Shown: piece after piece, positions 1-11,113 of the stretch
Position numbering within the stretch: the first letter of the stretch is position 1
Layout: every line of letters begins with the position of its first letter
Assembly (NCBI RefSeq): GCF_963082655.1
Contig: NC_081552.1
Span: forward strand, 123,914,458-123,978,457
Direction: 5' to 3'
DNA length: 64,000 nucleotides
Source of the DNA: Stomoxys calcitrans
Taxonomy: Eukaryota; Arthropoda; Insecta; Diptera; Muscidae
Notes under the pieces: generated by a model
Seen by the model: only the letters and a program-made list of their open reading frames with translations
What the model was told of the DNA's origin: nothing
Database searches by the model: none
Made by a program: the position numbers and the translations under genes

Positions 1-990
1 CAAGAAGTCAAGACCCCAAGATCGGTTTATATGGCAGCTATATCAGGTTATGGGCCGATTTGAACCATACTTGGCACAATTGTTGGATATAATAACAAAA
101 CACGTCGTGCAAAATTTCATTCCAATCGGATAAGAATTGCGCACTCTAGAGGCTCAAAAAGTCAAGACCCAAGATCGGTTTATATGGCAGCTATATCAGG
201 TTATGAACCGATTTGAACCATACTTGACACAGCTGTTGGATATCATAACGAAATACTTCGGGCATAAATTCATTTCAATCGGATAAGAATTGCGCACGAT
301 AGAGGCTCAAGAAGTCAAGACCCAAGATCGGTTTATATGGCAGCTATATCAGGTTATGAACCGATTTCAACCATACTTGGCACAGTTGTTGGATATAATA
401 ACAAAACACGTCGTGCAAAATTTCATTATGATCGGATAAGAATTGCGCACGATAGAGGCTCAAGAAGTCAAGACCCAAGATCGGTTTATATGGCAGCTAT
501 ATCAGGTTATGAACCGATTTGAACTATACTTCGCGCAATTGTTGGACATAATAACAAAACACGTCGTGCAAAATTTCATTCCAATCGGATAAGAATTGCG
601 CATTCTAGAGGCTCAAGAAGTCAAGACCCAAGATCGGTTTATATGGCAGCTATATCAAAACATGGACCGATATGGCCCATTTACAATACCAACCGACCTA
701 CACTAATAAGAAGTATTTGTGCAAAATTTCAAGCGGCTAGCTTAACTCCTTCGGAAGTTAGCGTGCTTTCGACAGACAGACGGACGGACGGACGGACGGA
801 CTGACGGACGGACGGACGGACGGACAGACGGACGGACGGACAGACGGACGGACATGGCTAGATCGACATAAAATGTCACGACGATCAAGAATATATATAC
901 TTTATGGGGTCTCAGACGAATATTTCGAGTAGTTACAAACAGAATGACGAAATTAGTATACCCCCCATCTTATGGTGGAGGGTTTAAAAA
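1..990 (-). mobile_element. DINE-1/mini-me element, subfamily A, cut by window edge
   Basis: Non-autonomous Helentron-type element. The 5' terminus is at the right: the subterminal repeat read on the plus strand is ATGGTGGAGGG followed by TTTAAAAA near 972-990. Next comes a GTCY microsatellite (771-854) and then degenerate tandem units of about 120 bp, each containing GATCGGTTTATATGGCAGCT. The 3' stem-loop end lies outside the window. The frame at 337-522 is an accident of the repeat unit and is not a gene. Confidence 0.8.
771..854. repeat. GTCY (GGAC/AGAC) microsatellite
   Basis: A run of tetranucleotides GACG/GACA (GTCY on the other strand) inside the DINE element. Mini-me elements of Diptera are known to carry and seed this class of microsatellite. 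Shorter versions occur in other copies near 14740-14766, 15782-15800, 19549-19582, 43541-43568 and 60655-60683. This is the longest in the window. Confidence 0.85.
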
Positions 991-1312
991 TACTGCTTAA
1001 GAAAAACATGAAGGAATCTTCATACATTTTTGAAATATCACTTAACTGAAAAGTCAGCTTAGCAAGTTATTCTTCTTGCAAGAGCATTTAAAAACATATG
1101 TATATAGAAGGGTTAACACTTAACGGCTTATGGGAGACATGAGTGGTTTTTTGATGTAAACTTTGTAGTTTTAAAGGAGTGTAGCTGAAAATGTACAATG
1201 CAATTCTTTGTTCAGCTTTTAGCTCAGCATGTCTGCTGCTGCTTTATTGCAAAACTAGCTGATATGATCTGTCTTAACAAAGATCTTTTCAATATTACCA
1301 AAACTGTACAAA
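991..1312. other. Gene-free stretch
   Basis: About 320 bp of AT-rich sequence between a DINE element and a LINE fragment. I see no coding potential, terminal repeats or recognised family in it. It may be residual intron of the host gene. Confidence 0.4.
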
Positions 1313-2121
1313 ATGTCAAATGGTAATCGTGTTGACGACAATGTCAACAGGATAACGACTGCACTAGTGGGGTCTTTCGAAGATGGTTGTCCTCTTCGAG
1401 AAAGGAAATCAGAAGAGATGGGGTTTTACCGGGTAAATACCCAACGATTGGGTATTTATTGTAAGGCACATATGTACGCTGGGGATGTACAGATATATAT
1501 CGGCAGTCCCAGGGATGAGATTGCTGAAAACATACGTCTGCTTAATCATGATATGTTAAGAGTCAGCTCGTGGGCGAAAGCCAGTGGCCTGTGTCTCAAC
1601 CATGTAAAGTCCAAGTGTGTTGTTGTCAGAAACATGCTGTCCCGTTTTTCATGTAATATGGGTATATTCATTAACGACGCTAGATCGTTTCTCATGCGAA
1701 GAACTTGGGCGTGGTTATTAATAGCACTCTGACTTGAAGTAATCATATCGACTCTGTCGTTGGTCAGGAATATTCAAAATTACGTGCTCTCTGGGCCACT
1801 CAGTCGGTTACTCCGCTGCGGGTTAGGTCTCTCTTGGAAAAGACATATCTTATTCCTGGCATTCTATACGACTGTGGGTTGTTTGCTAATTACGACTCGG
1901 TAAGTAGACGCAAACTAAACACCTTTTTTAATACCGCTACTCGTTTAAATTTGGCTTGAGACGGCGCGACTCCATCCCGAATACTCTTTATCCCTGTATG
2001 GCGTCTCCTTAGGGCAGTTGTTGTACTTGAGGTCGCTTACTTTCCTGCACAAACTGATCTACATGCAGGCACCACAATATCTGTATGGATTCATTGATTT
2101 TGCCAGATCTATTAGAGGTAA
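1313..2121 (+). pseudogene. LINE fragment: chimeric linker plus reverse transcriptase C-terminal part
   Basis: Broken non-LTR retrotransposon. The first 30 codons (NRITTALVGSFEDGCPLRERKS) match the endonuclease-RT linker of LINE C at 30913-31341. From about 1430 the frame changes to the RT of a different LINE related to LINE H at 33800-35910. It contains a degenerate catalytic box (YAGD where YADD is expected), then SSWAKASGLCLNHVKSK. After a stop near 1732 the same protein continues in another frame (KLRALWATQSVTP, EKTYLIPGILYDCG), parallel to 35340-35500. At 2018-2117 a LINE tail is cut by the next DINE insertion. Frame breaks and the altered active site mean it is dead. Confidence 0.7.
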
Positions 2122-3395
2122 AACAAGTAAAAGCGTGCTAAGTTCGGCCAGGCCGAATCTTATATACCCTCCACCATGGATCGCATTTGTCGAGTTCTTT
2201 TCCCGGCATCTCTTCTTAGGCAAAACAGGATATAAGAAAAGATTTGCTCTGCTATTAGAGCGATATCAAGATATGGTCCGGTTTGGACCACAATTAAATT
2301 ATATGTTGGAGACCAGTGTAAAATGTCAGCCAATTCGAATAAGAATTGCGCTCTTTGTGAGCTCAAAAAGTAAAATAGAGAGATCGATTTATATGGGAGC
2401 TGTATCGGGCTATGGACCGATTCAGACCATAATAAACACGTATGTTGATGGTCGCGAAAGAATCCGTCGTACAAAATTTCGGGCAAATCGGATAATAATT
2501 GCGGCCTCTAGAGGCTCAAGAAGTCAAGATCCCAGATCGGTTTATGTGACAGCTATATCAGGTTATGAACCGACTTGTACTTTATTTGACATAGTTGTTG
2601 AAAGTAACAATAAAAAACGTCTTGCGAAATTTTAGCCAAATCGGAAAGGAATTGCGCCCTCTAGAAGCTCAAGAAGTCAAGTCCCCAGCTGTCATATAGC
2701 TATATCAGGTTATGAACCGATTTGACCCATATTTGGCACAGTTGTTGAATATCATAACATAATACTACGTGCCAAAATTCATTCAAATCGGATAGGAATT
2801 GCGCCCTCTAGAGGCTCAAGAAGTCAAGACCCAAGATCGGTTTATATGACAGCTATATAAGGTTATGAACCGATTTGAACCGTACTTGGCACAGTTGTTG
2901 GATATCGTAACAAAACACGTCGTGCAAAATTTCATTCCAATCGGATAAGAATTGCGCACTCTAGAGGCTCAAGAAGTCAAGACCCCAGATCGGTTTATAT
3001 GGCAGCTATATCAGGCTATGGATCGATTTGAACCATACTTGGCACAGTTGTTGAATATAATAACGAAACACGTCGTGCAAAATTTCATTCCAATCGGATA
3101 AGAATTGCGTCTTCTAGAGGCTCAAGAAGTCAAGACCCAAGATCGGTTTATATGGCAGCTATATCAGGTTATAAACCGATTTGAACCATACTTGGCACAG
3201 TGGTTGGATATCATAACAAAACACGTCGTGCAAAATTTCATCCCAATCGGATAAGAATTGCGCTAGATCGACATAAAATGTCGCGACGATCAAGAATATA
3301 TATACTTTATGGGGTCTCAGACGAATATTTCGAGTAGTTACAAACAGAATGACGAAATTAGTATACCCCCCATCCTATGGTGGAGGGTATAAAAA
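2122..3395 (-). mobile_element. DINE element, subfamily A, microsatellite deleted
   Basis: The 3' end is at the left: ACAAGTAAAAGCGTGC, then a one-base-mutated TTCGGCCAGGCCGAA stem, then TATACCCTCCACCATGG. The 5' end is at the right, at ATGGTGGAGGGTATAAAAA. The middle holds about eight degenerate 120 bp units. The usual GTCY tract is missing: sequence jumps from a tandem unit (AATTGCG) straight to CTAGATCGACATAAAATGTC near 3263. The element interrupts a LINE tail. Confidence 0.85.
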
Positions 3396-3420
3396 TATAA
3401 AAATAAAATAAATTAAATGA

Positions 3421-4160
3421 CGATCACGGAATGCGTGAGGTTTGGTGTTAACGCGAGGACTTCGAGGCCATCGGGGCAATAACAAACAGGTCGATTAAAT
3501 AGGAGGAGTGCAAGAAGGAGATTAACGCCTTCTCTAAGGTTGGTACCATTCGCGTCATTTGGTTTCCGGTTCATAACGGAGTAAGAGGAACCAGAGAGCA
3601 GACCACAGTGATGGCCAGAGGACTGCCATTAATAAACATGGTTAACCTGATGTCTTTTGTTTCCACGCAGTCCGAGTTAAGGGCGCGGGCGGAGGACGAC
3701 GAAAATCCTATGGGGAGATCCGGATCGTGAAAAGATGAGACTATTACGGAGAGGAAGTAAGAAGGATGTCAGTATAGCTTTCGGTATCGTAACAGGACAA
3801 ATGGGACTACGAGTTCACTTATGAAAAGAGGGCACCAAGCGATAGAATGCGTGCCCTCCACATGTGGAGAAGAAGATGAAACGTTTGAGAATTTCCTATG
3901 TCATTGTCCGGCTTTCGCGGCTAACCGGTACATAGGTGGGGACACAATACCATACCAACTGAACCAACTTTGGGGTGTGGTATCGAAAATAATTAAGGAT
4001 TTTGTAAGTAGCACGAAATTCCTGACCTAGATCTTCGATTTCGAGGTTACTTTTTATTATTTAGAGCGCACAACAAGCCAATTACTGGCTAAGGAGTATG
4101 CCCATAGTGGAATAGGGCAGATTAATATTCGCACCCTCTCCTCAACCTAACCCAACACAG
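3421..4160 (+). pseudogene. LINE C 3' end (RNase H tail and CCHC-like C-terminus), left palindrome arm
   Basis: Remnant of LINE C ORF2. Near 3540-3600 the reading resembles the end of RNase H (IRVIWFPVHNGVRG-like). At 3821-4030 the frame ends with ECVPSTCGEEDETFENFLCHCPAFAANRY, parallel to the Cys/His-rich C-terminus at 27265-27753. It ends in CTCAACCTAACCC, the short CCTAA-type tail seen at other LINE C copies. Frameshifts between the segments make it non-functional. The mirror copy is at 7471-8480. Confidence 0.75.
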
Positions 4161-4762
4161 TTTTTCCTGCATAAAATGCTTGGATTCGGTCGATCTGATG
4201 CTTTTTATTTTTTTGGAAAAGATCTACGTGAATTCAAAGAGGTTCTCGATGGCTTAAAATTGGTTTACAATTTACATATTTTTTGACATAAAAGCTATAC
4301 TTTTACCCTCCTTCGTGCGGATGTGGCCAGATATCTAGTTATAAACTTATTAATATATTTTCAAAAAATTAGACATGTCTGATCATATTTTAATTAGCTT
4401 GTGGAGAATGGCAACTTGAGCCTAGTACAAACTTCATTCACGGCGAAAATGCCTATTATATTATTGCGATGTTGCGATGTACAACAACACACAACAAAGA
4501 CAACATAACTGATGCAGAGTGATTGGTGCCCATTTCGTGAGTATTTAATTACATTTGCAATTAATTGAAGCGAAAATATACTGACGCAGCACCATATCGC
4601 TACTATTTTGCTCGTAGAACTTAGTGCCACTTCTACCGAATGTGTTCGCATTTTCTACGTCACAAGTTTGTTATAATGCATTTTTACGGTTGTTTGGACG
4701 AAAAGTCGAAGCCAGTACTAGGCTTTAAAACTAATATTTGTATAAAAATTTGTAATCCATTT
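4161..4762. other. Palindrome arm segment without recognised gene
   Basis: AT-rich, about 600 bp, mirrored at 6869-7470. The open frames (4394-4651 minus, 4640-4843 plus) exist only because of low stop density and are duplicated by the palindrome. At 4618-4722 a segment running from AACTTAGTGCC to CCAGTACTAGG resembles the candidate miniature element at 12527-12625. Confidence 0.4.
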
Positions 4763-5596
4763 TATTATGATCGGGGTATACTAATTCCGTTTGTAACACC
4801 TCGAAATATTCGTCACGACCCCATAAAGAATATATATTCTTGATCGTCATGACATTTTTAGTCGATCTAGCCATGTCCTTCCGCCTGTCCGTTCGTCTGT
4901 CGAAAGCACGCTAGCTTTCGAAGGAGTAAAGCTGAGCGCTTGAAATTTTGCACAAATACTTTTTATCAGAGTAGAGCATTTGCGATTGTAAATGGGCCAT
5001 GTCAGTCCACGTTTTGATAAAGCTGCCATAAAAACCGATCTTGGATCTTGACTAGAGGGCCCAATCCATATCTGATTTGGCTGAAATTTGGCATTAGGCG
5101 TTTTGTTATTATTTCCAACAACTGTGCTAATAATCGGTCCCCGTTTTGATATGGCTGCCACATAAACCCGTCTTGGATCTTAACTTCTTGAGCCCTTAGG
5201 GGACATAGTTTTTATCCGATTTGGCTGACATTTCGACACCGGCTTCTCCTATGACTTTCAACATTCGTGTCTAAAATGATCTGAATAGATCTATAGCCTG
5301 ATACAGCTCCCATATAAACCGTTCTCCCGATCATGCTTTTTGAGCCCCTACAAGGCGCACTTCTTATCCGAATCTGAATATTACCCAGTGACTTCTACTA
5401 TGGTCTTCAACATGTAATTAATTTATGGTCCGAATCCGACCACAACATGATACGGCTCCAGTAGCATAAAAATTCTTATTTATTACTCTTTGTTTGCCTA
5501 AAAAAGAGATACCGCGAAGAGAACTCGACAAATGCGATCCCTGGTGGAGGGTATATTGGATTCGGCCCGGCCGAACTTAGCGCACTCTTACTTGTT
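4763..5596 (+). mobile_element. DINE element, subfamily A, left palindrome arm
   Basis: Begins with GGGGTATACTAATTCCG but lacks the usual CTCCACCATAGG start. The block TATATATTCTTGATCGTC, a short GTCC tract and GATATGGCTGCC-type tandem units follow. It ends with GGTGGAGGGTATATTGG, the stem TTCGGCCCGGCCGAA and ACTCTTACTTGTT. The frame at 4847-5161 is a repeat artefact. Confidence 0.8.
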
Positions 5597-5639
5597 AAAC
5601 ATTATTTACAAAATTATTAACACATTGCCGATTGTGTTT

Positions 5640-5991
5640 TTTCTTTTCTACCTGAAAATCAGTAAGGAAAGGCAAAAGTCGGGCGGTGCCGACTTTATAA
5701 TACCCTACACCTACCCTATACCCTAATTCTAAACCTATTTTGCTCGAAATCGGTTTAGAATTAGATATAGTTCCCATATATATGTTCGTCAAATTTTGAA
5801 TAATTTGCAATAATGAACTGTGATACGGATTGTTTAACAACACATCCGAAAACTTCCGGCGAGATCCATCAAAATTGTTCCAGAATAGACGTAGCCTCCC
5901 ACTTTGTATCTATAGGGTAGGTGTAGGGTATTATAAAGTCGGCACCGCCCGACTTTTGCCTTTCCTTACTGATTTTCAGGTAGAAAAGAAA
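5640..5991. mobile_element. Palindrome centre: inverted ends of a third DINE-like family around a 190 bp spacer
   Basis: Left of the spacer is AAGTCGGGCGGTGCCGACTT followed by TATAATACCCTACACCTACC. The same block is inverted to the right of it. The stem AAGTCGG/CCGACTT resembles the 3' hairpin of Helentron-type elements but differs from the TTCGGCCGGGCCGAA stem of subfamilies A and B. The spacer 5721-5910 holds more of this element (AATCGGTTTAGAATTAG, ATATAGTTCCCATATA) and lacks a mirror image. Confidence 0.55.
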
Positions 5992-6034
5992 AAACACAAT
6001 CGGCAATGTGTTAATAATTTTGTAAATAATGTTT

Positions 6035-6868
6035 AACAAGTAAGAGTGCGCTAAGTTCGGCCGGGCCGAATCCAATATACCCTCCACCAGGGATCGCATT
6101 TGTCGAGTTCTCTTCGCGGTATCTCTTTTTTAGGCAAACAAAGAGTAATAAATAAGAATTGTTATGCTACTGGAGCCGTATCATGTTGTGGTCGGATTCG
6201 GACCATAAATTAATTACATGTTGAAGACCATAGTAGAAATCACTGGGTAATATTCAGATTCGGATAAGAAGTGCGCCTTGTAGGGGCTCAAAAAGCGTGA
6301 TCGGGAGAACGGTTTATATGGGAGCTGTATCAGGCTATAGATCTATTCAGATCATTTTAGACACGAATGTTGAAAGTCATAGGAGAAGCCGGTGTCGAAA
6401 TGTCAGCCAAATCGGATAAAAACTATGTCCTCTAAGGGCTCAAGAAGTTAAGATTCAAGACGGGCTTATGTGGCAGCCATATCAAAACGGGGACCGATTA
6501 TTAGCACAGTTGTTGGAAATAATAACAAAACGCCTAATGCCAAATTACAGCCAAATCAGATATGGATTGGGCCCTCTAGTCAAGATCCAAGATCGGTTTT
6601 TATGGCAGCTATATCAAAACGTGGACTGACATGGCCCATTTATAATCGCAAATGCTCTACTCTGATAAAAAGTATTTGTGCAAAATTTCAAGCGCTCAGC
6701 TTTACTCCTTCGAAAGCTAGCGTGCTTTCGACAGACGAACGGACAGGCGGAAGGACATGGCTAGATCGACTAAAAATGTCATGACGATCAAGAATATATA
6801 TTCTTTATGGGGTCGTGACGAATATTTCGAGGTGTTACAAACGGAATTAGTATACCCCGATCATAATA
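6035..6868 (-). mobile_element. DINE element, subfamily A, right palindrome arm
   Basis: Mirror copy of 4763-5596 with only a handful of substitutions. For example, one T in the left copy is A at about 6547 within a CCAAATTACAGCC block. It starts with AACAAGTAAGAGTGCGC and TTCGGCCGGGCCGAA. The frame at 6470-6784 is not a gene. Confidence 0.8.
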
Positions 6869-7470
6869 AAATGGATTACAAATTTTTATACAAATATTAG
6901 TTTTAAAGCCTAGTACTGGCTTCGACTTTTCGTCCAAACAACCGTAAAAATGCATTATAACAAACTTGTGACGTAGAAAATGCGAACACATTCGGTAGAA
7001 GTGGCACTAAGTTCTACGAGCAAAATAGTAGCGATATGGTGCTGCGTCAGTATATTTTCGCTTCAATTAATTGCAAATGTAATTAAATACTCACGAAATG
7101 GGCACCAATCACTCTGCATCAGTTATGTTGTCTTTGTTGTGTGTTGTTGTACATCGCAACATCGCAATAATATAATAGGCATTTTCGCCGTGAATGAAGT
7201 TTGTACTAGGCTCAAGTTGCCATTCTCCACAAGCTAATTAAAATATGATCAGACATGTCTAATTTTTTGAAAATATATTAATAAGTTTATAACTAGATAT
7301 CTGGCCACATCCGCACGAAGGAGGGTAAAAGTATAGCTTTTATGTCAAAAAATATGTAAATTGTAAACCAATTTTAAGCCATCGAGAACCTCTTTGAATT
7401 CACGTAGATCTTTTCCAAAAAAATAAAAAGCATCAGATCGACCGAATCCAAGCATTTTATGCAGGAAAAA

Positions 7471-8480
7471 CTGTGTTGGGTTAGGTTGAGGAGAGAGTGC
7501 GAATATTAATCTGCCCTATTCCACTATGGGCATACTCCTTAGCCAGTAATTGGCTTGTTGTGCGCTCTAAATAATAAAAAGTAACCTCGAAATCGAAGAT
7601 CTAGGTCAGGAATTTCGTGCTACTTACAAAATCCTTAATTATTTTCGATACCACACCCCAAAGTTGGTTCAGTTGGTATGGTATTGTGTCCCTACCTATG
7701 TACCGGTTAGCCGCGAAAGCCGGACAATGACATAGGAAATTCTCAAACGTTTCATCTTCTGCTCCACATGTGGAGGGCACGCATTCTATCGCTTGGTGCC
7801 CTCTTTTCATAAGTGAACTCGTAGTCCCATTTTTCCTGTTACGATACCGAAAGCTATACTGACATCCTTCTTACTTCCTCTCCGTAATAGTCTCATCTTT
7901 TCATGATCCGGATCTCCCCATAGGATTTTCGTTGTCCTCCGCCCGCGCCCTTAACTCGGACTGCGTGGAAACAAAAGACATCGGGTTAACCATGTTTATT
8001 AATGGCAGTCCTCTGGCCATCACTGTGGTCTGCTCTCTGGTCCCTCTTACTCCGTTATGAACCGGAAACCAAATGACGCGAATGGTACCAACCTTAGAGA
8101 AGGCGTTAATCTCCTTCTTACACTCCTCCTATTTAATCGATCTGTTTGTTATTGCCCCGATGGCCTCGAAGTCCTCGCGTTAACACCAAACCTCACGCAT
8201 TCCGTGATCGCCCGGATCAACACATCCACCGTTGTCTCCGCTGTCCCTCGCATTCAATTCCTTTGAGAGAAATTTTTCGGCAGTGTTATTAAATCTATCG
8301 ACCTCTTCACGGAAAAGCTAGCAAGAGGCACGTTTTGCTGCTCGGATATTCTTTTTTTATTCCTTGAGCCGTGTGTAGCACACATTCCAGTAAACTTCTG
8401 CTTTTTTACGACATGCTCTGTTGTAACATCTGCGGATCTCTTTCCCAATGCGAGTATCCCCGGACTTTAAGTCTAGAGAT
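7471..8480 (-). pseudogene. LINE C fragment, right palindrome arm and beyond
   Basis: The portion to 8210 mirrors the left arm; 8211-8480 is outside the palindrome. Downstream of 8250 the minus strand reads GKRSADVTTEHVVKKQKF, which is the endonuclease-RT linker of LINE C (compare 30913-31341). Linker and RNase H end are joined directly, so the whole RT is deleted. The C-terminal frame 7601-7810 carries FLCHCPAFAANRY. Confidence 0.75.
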
Positions 8481-9796
8481 CGGTCTATATAGGGGCTATA
8501 TATATCAGAAGGTATATAAAAAAAATACGAAATCATCAAAAATTGTTTCGAAAAATTTTTTTGATACCCAAGATATCTGCAAAGCTATAAATACCATAAA
8601 AGGTATTTATGGGGTGTTATTTGTAATTTGAAAATGATTTATTTATGCCCGCACAACAAGAATATAAAATTCTTATAATTAAAGTACGGTAAACTTCTCC
8701 AAGAATTGTACATAGTAAAGACTTAAAACTAAGCTATACACTACATCACAGATTTTCAATAATAATTTATTAGATTGAAATAATATACTTGGCACAGGTT
8801 TTGGAAGTCATAACAGAAAACTACATGGCCCGAGCCCCCCCAAAATTATTTTATCTAAAGAAAAAATTTAAATTAACTTCAGTTGTAACAAAAAATGTCA
8901 GTAACATTTTTTAAAATTACTGATTATATATTTATAGTGTTCTACAAAGACAAATTTTGATGAGGCCAGTGTGGCCTTAAAGTTATTTTTCTAAAAGACA
9001 AATTTGTAATCAAATTCTTAATAAAAACAAAATTTTAATGAAATTTTTTCTAAGCAAATTAAAAAAAAAATTCTTAAGACAACATTTCAGCTTAACATTC
9101 TCTAATCACAAAACTTCAGCAGGATCCGGACCTCCATCAAAATTATTTTTTAGAGACAAAATTTCTATAAAAGTTTCTCTATCCCCTGTGGTAAACGACA
9201 GCCATAACTAACTGACGACAACAAAAAACTATGAAAAAAAAACAGATCAACAAAAAACATGAAAAGAAATTTTTTCTAAAGACATTTAAATTAAATTTAT
9301 TCTAATGACAAAATTTTTATAAAAAAAACCACTTTAATAATATTTGTTCTAGAGACTACATTTAAATCAATTTGTTTTAAGGACTAAATTTCAGCGAAAA
9401 GCTCTCTGAAGACAAACTGGCCTAGAGATAATATTTTAAATTTCATTATTATTTTGTATTTTGCGACACTACGTGTTGCATAAACATTTTTAAAGTCTTT
9501 TTATAATGCTTATCTGTCCCAAAACAACATTTTCCTAAAATTGTTTCTATAGATTGTTTCAATAAATATTTTTAAAGACAACATATTAACCCATTAAGCC
9601 TAGTACTGACTTCGATTGTACGGAAATGTCTCACAATGTTTCCAACAGTGTTGCTAATTTGTTTGTAATTAAACTTTTTTATTTGGCGTGCAAAGCGTTG
9701 TTTTGGTATAAAACAGTTGTATGTTGACATCATTGTTATTATATGACTGTCTACCAAGCTAAAAACAAATTTTTCTACAAACTGGTAATTTTAAGT
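8481..9796. other. AT-rich gene-free region with degraded repeats
   Basis: No coding feature. At 8640-8690 a segment with CCCGCACAACAAGAATATAA is the reverse complement of sequence beside the BEL/Pao fragment (63145-63200) and may be an LTR scrap. At 9340-9590 a block with CTCTCTGAAGACAAACTGG matches 23930-24117, so it is a dispersed repeat. The rest alternates AAAATTT and GACAAAATTT runs. Confidence 0.5.
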
Positions 9797-10095
9797 AAAA
9801 AGCCATCCGTGAGCACTAAGGAGCAGGGCAAACTTCTCACATATCAATGAGTGCAGTCCAATTCAAGTTTAAGCTCAATGATAAGGGGCCTCCTTTTTAT
9901 AGCCGAGTCCAAACGGCGTGCCGCAGTGCGACACCTCTTTGGAGAGAAGGTTTATTTGGTAAGTTCCTTATAAATGTTGCCAGCATTACGAGAGGAAAAC
10001 CACCGCTGAAATTTTTTCTGATGGTCTCGCCAGGATTCGAACCCAGGCGTTCAGCGCCATAGAAGGGCATGGTTACCTCTGCTCTAAAGTGGCCT
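9797..10095 (-). mobile_element. tRNA-derived SINE
   Basis: Read on the minus strand, the head contains an A-box-like TAGAGCAGAGG (about 10077-10088) and, 35-45 bp downstream, a perfect RNA polymerase III B box GGTTCGAATCC (10033-10043). A unique body follows: CGTTTGGACTCGGCTATAAA, TTATCATTGAGCTTAAACTT and CACTCATTGATATGTGAG. A second, headless copy of the body lies at 37812-37910. The frame at 9897-10499 runs from a LINE into this SINE and is not a protein. No tRNA cloverleaf is evident, so it is not a tRNA gene. Confidence 0.75.
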
Positions 10096-11113
10096 CGTAC
10101 TACTTCTACTTTTATTACCAGGCATATTTTAGTTCCAATCGATTCTATCTGGAATAGAATACAGTACTTTTTATCAATAAGCGGCTCAGGCAGTGTATAA
10201 TCCATAATGCCTGGGAAATCGGGCTTTGTATCAAGAATAACACAGTGTCCGTAAGCGCCACATGACCTAAGGGAAAGCTCTATTAGCCTCACAGCAGTGG
10301 TCGCAGCAGACAAATTGCTACCCACAATGTGCAAAGGCATTGAAGCGTTAGTCCAACAGACCACAACACCATTTAACATTGTAGGTCTGACAACTGCAGT
10401 ATATACCCAGTGCATGACACGCGGTTTAAACCCCCAACTTTTGCCAACAGCCCTTTTGCAGGTGTATAGGGCAAGAGTTGACTTTCTTGTCTTTTCCAAA
10501 ATGTTGGATTTGAGGTTAAGTTTACTGTCTAGCCAAACACCCAGGTGTTTTGCGCTTTCTTAAATGGAACATTCTCTCCTCACAAGAGACAGTTGCACTA
10601 TAAGCAACTTGTATTTCTTGCTACAAAGACCTACTTCTGTCTTGCACGGTTTTACACCTAGGCCACTTTTGGTAGCCCACTTCGCTGTTGCACGTAGAGC
10701 TTCCTGAAGTTTATCGCTAAGAGTGCTGGAAAACTTTCCCCTAACCGCAATTGCCACGTCATCAGCATATGCGGCCCCTTTCACACCTTCTTCTTCCAGA
10801 CTCAAAAATATATATTGTTAATGGCTAAATTCCAAAGTAGAGGAGACAGTATACCTTCTTGAGGTGTTCCTCTGCTTACCCATGTTTTTAGATCTACAGA
10901 TCCCACTCCTGTCGTAATGCATCTTTTAGTAAGTAAGTTATAAATAAACTTTCGTAGGATAGTGTTGATAATGGAGAAAGCACAGGGTATTGTGGCGGTG
11001 CAGCACTGAATGCGATACTTGATCTGAGACCGTTGCACATGTGGAGGGCCTTGCGTTGAGTACAGTGTTCTGTTTGAGAGAGTCAGCAAATCGCTACATG
11101 GCCCATTGATCAT
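10096..11113 (-). pseudogene. LINE D reverse transcriptase (LOA-like), decayed
   Basis: Minus-strand RT in three frames. 10802-11113 carries the motif RGTPQEGILSPLLWNLAIN (consensus GTPQGG, so one glycine is lost). 10560-10805 has the intact catalytic YADD and then SGLGVKPCKTEVGL. 10110-10499 continues with RKSTLALYTCKRAVGKSWG and the RT-RNase H spacer. The family is known to copy its RNA at a nicked target (target-primed reverse transcription). The N-terminal endonuclease is absent and frames are broken, so it is inactive. Related copies are at 23145-23885 and 55075-57421. Confidence 0.8.

Larger units (their letters stand above)
3421..8210. repeat. Near-perfect 4.8 kb palindrome (arms 3421-5720 and 5911-8210)
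   Basis: Every position in the left arm pairs with 11631 minus that position in the right arm. Checked pairs include 3421/8210, 3821/7810, 4394/7237, 4847/6784, 5532/6099 and 5720/5911. The register never shifts, so there are no indels over 2,300 bp. I count roughly 15-20 mismatches, many of them transitions. The spacer 5721-5910 is not palindromic. From outside in, each arm holds a LINE C 3' end, about 600 bp of other sequence, a subfamily A DINE element, and the end of a third DINE-like family. Confidence 0.93.

Noticed and set aside
1..990. Regular 120 bp repeats considered as a CRISPR array or host satellite
   Set aside because: Units are degenerate along their whole length with no unique spacers, and they are bounded by DINE termini.
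10033..10043. B box suggesting a tRNA gene
   Set aside because: No acceptor stem or anticodon arm can be built around it, and the downstream body recurs at 37812-37910, so it is a SINE.
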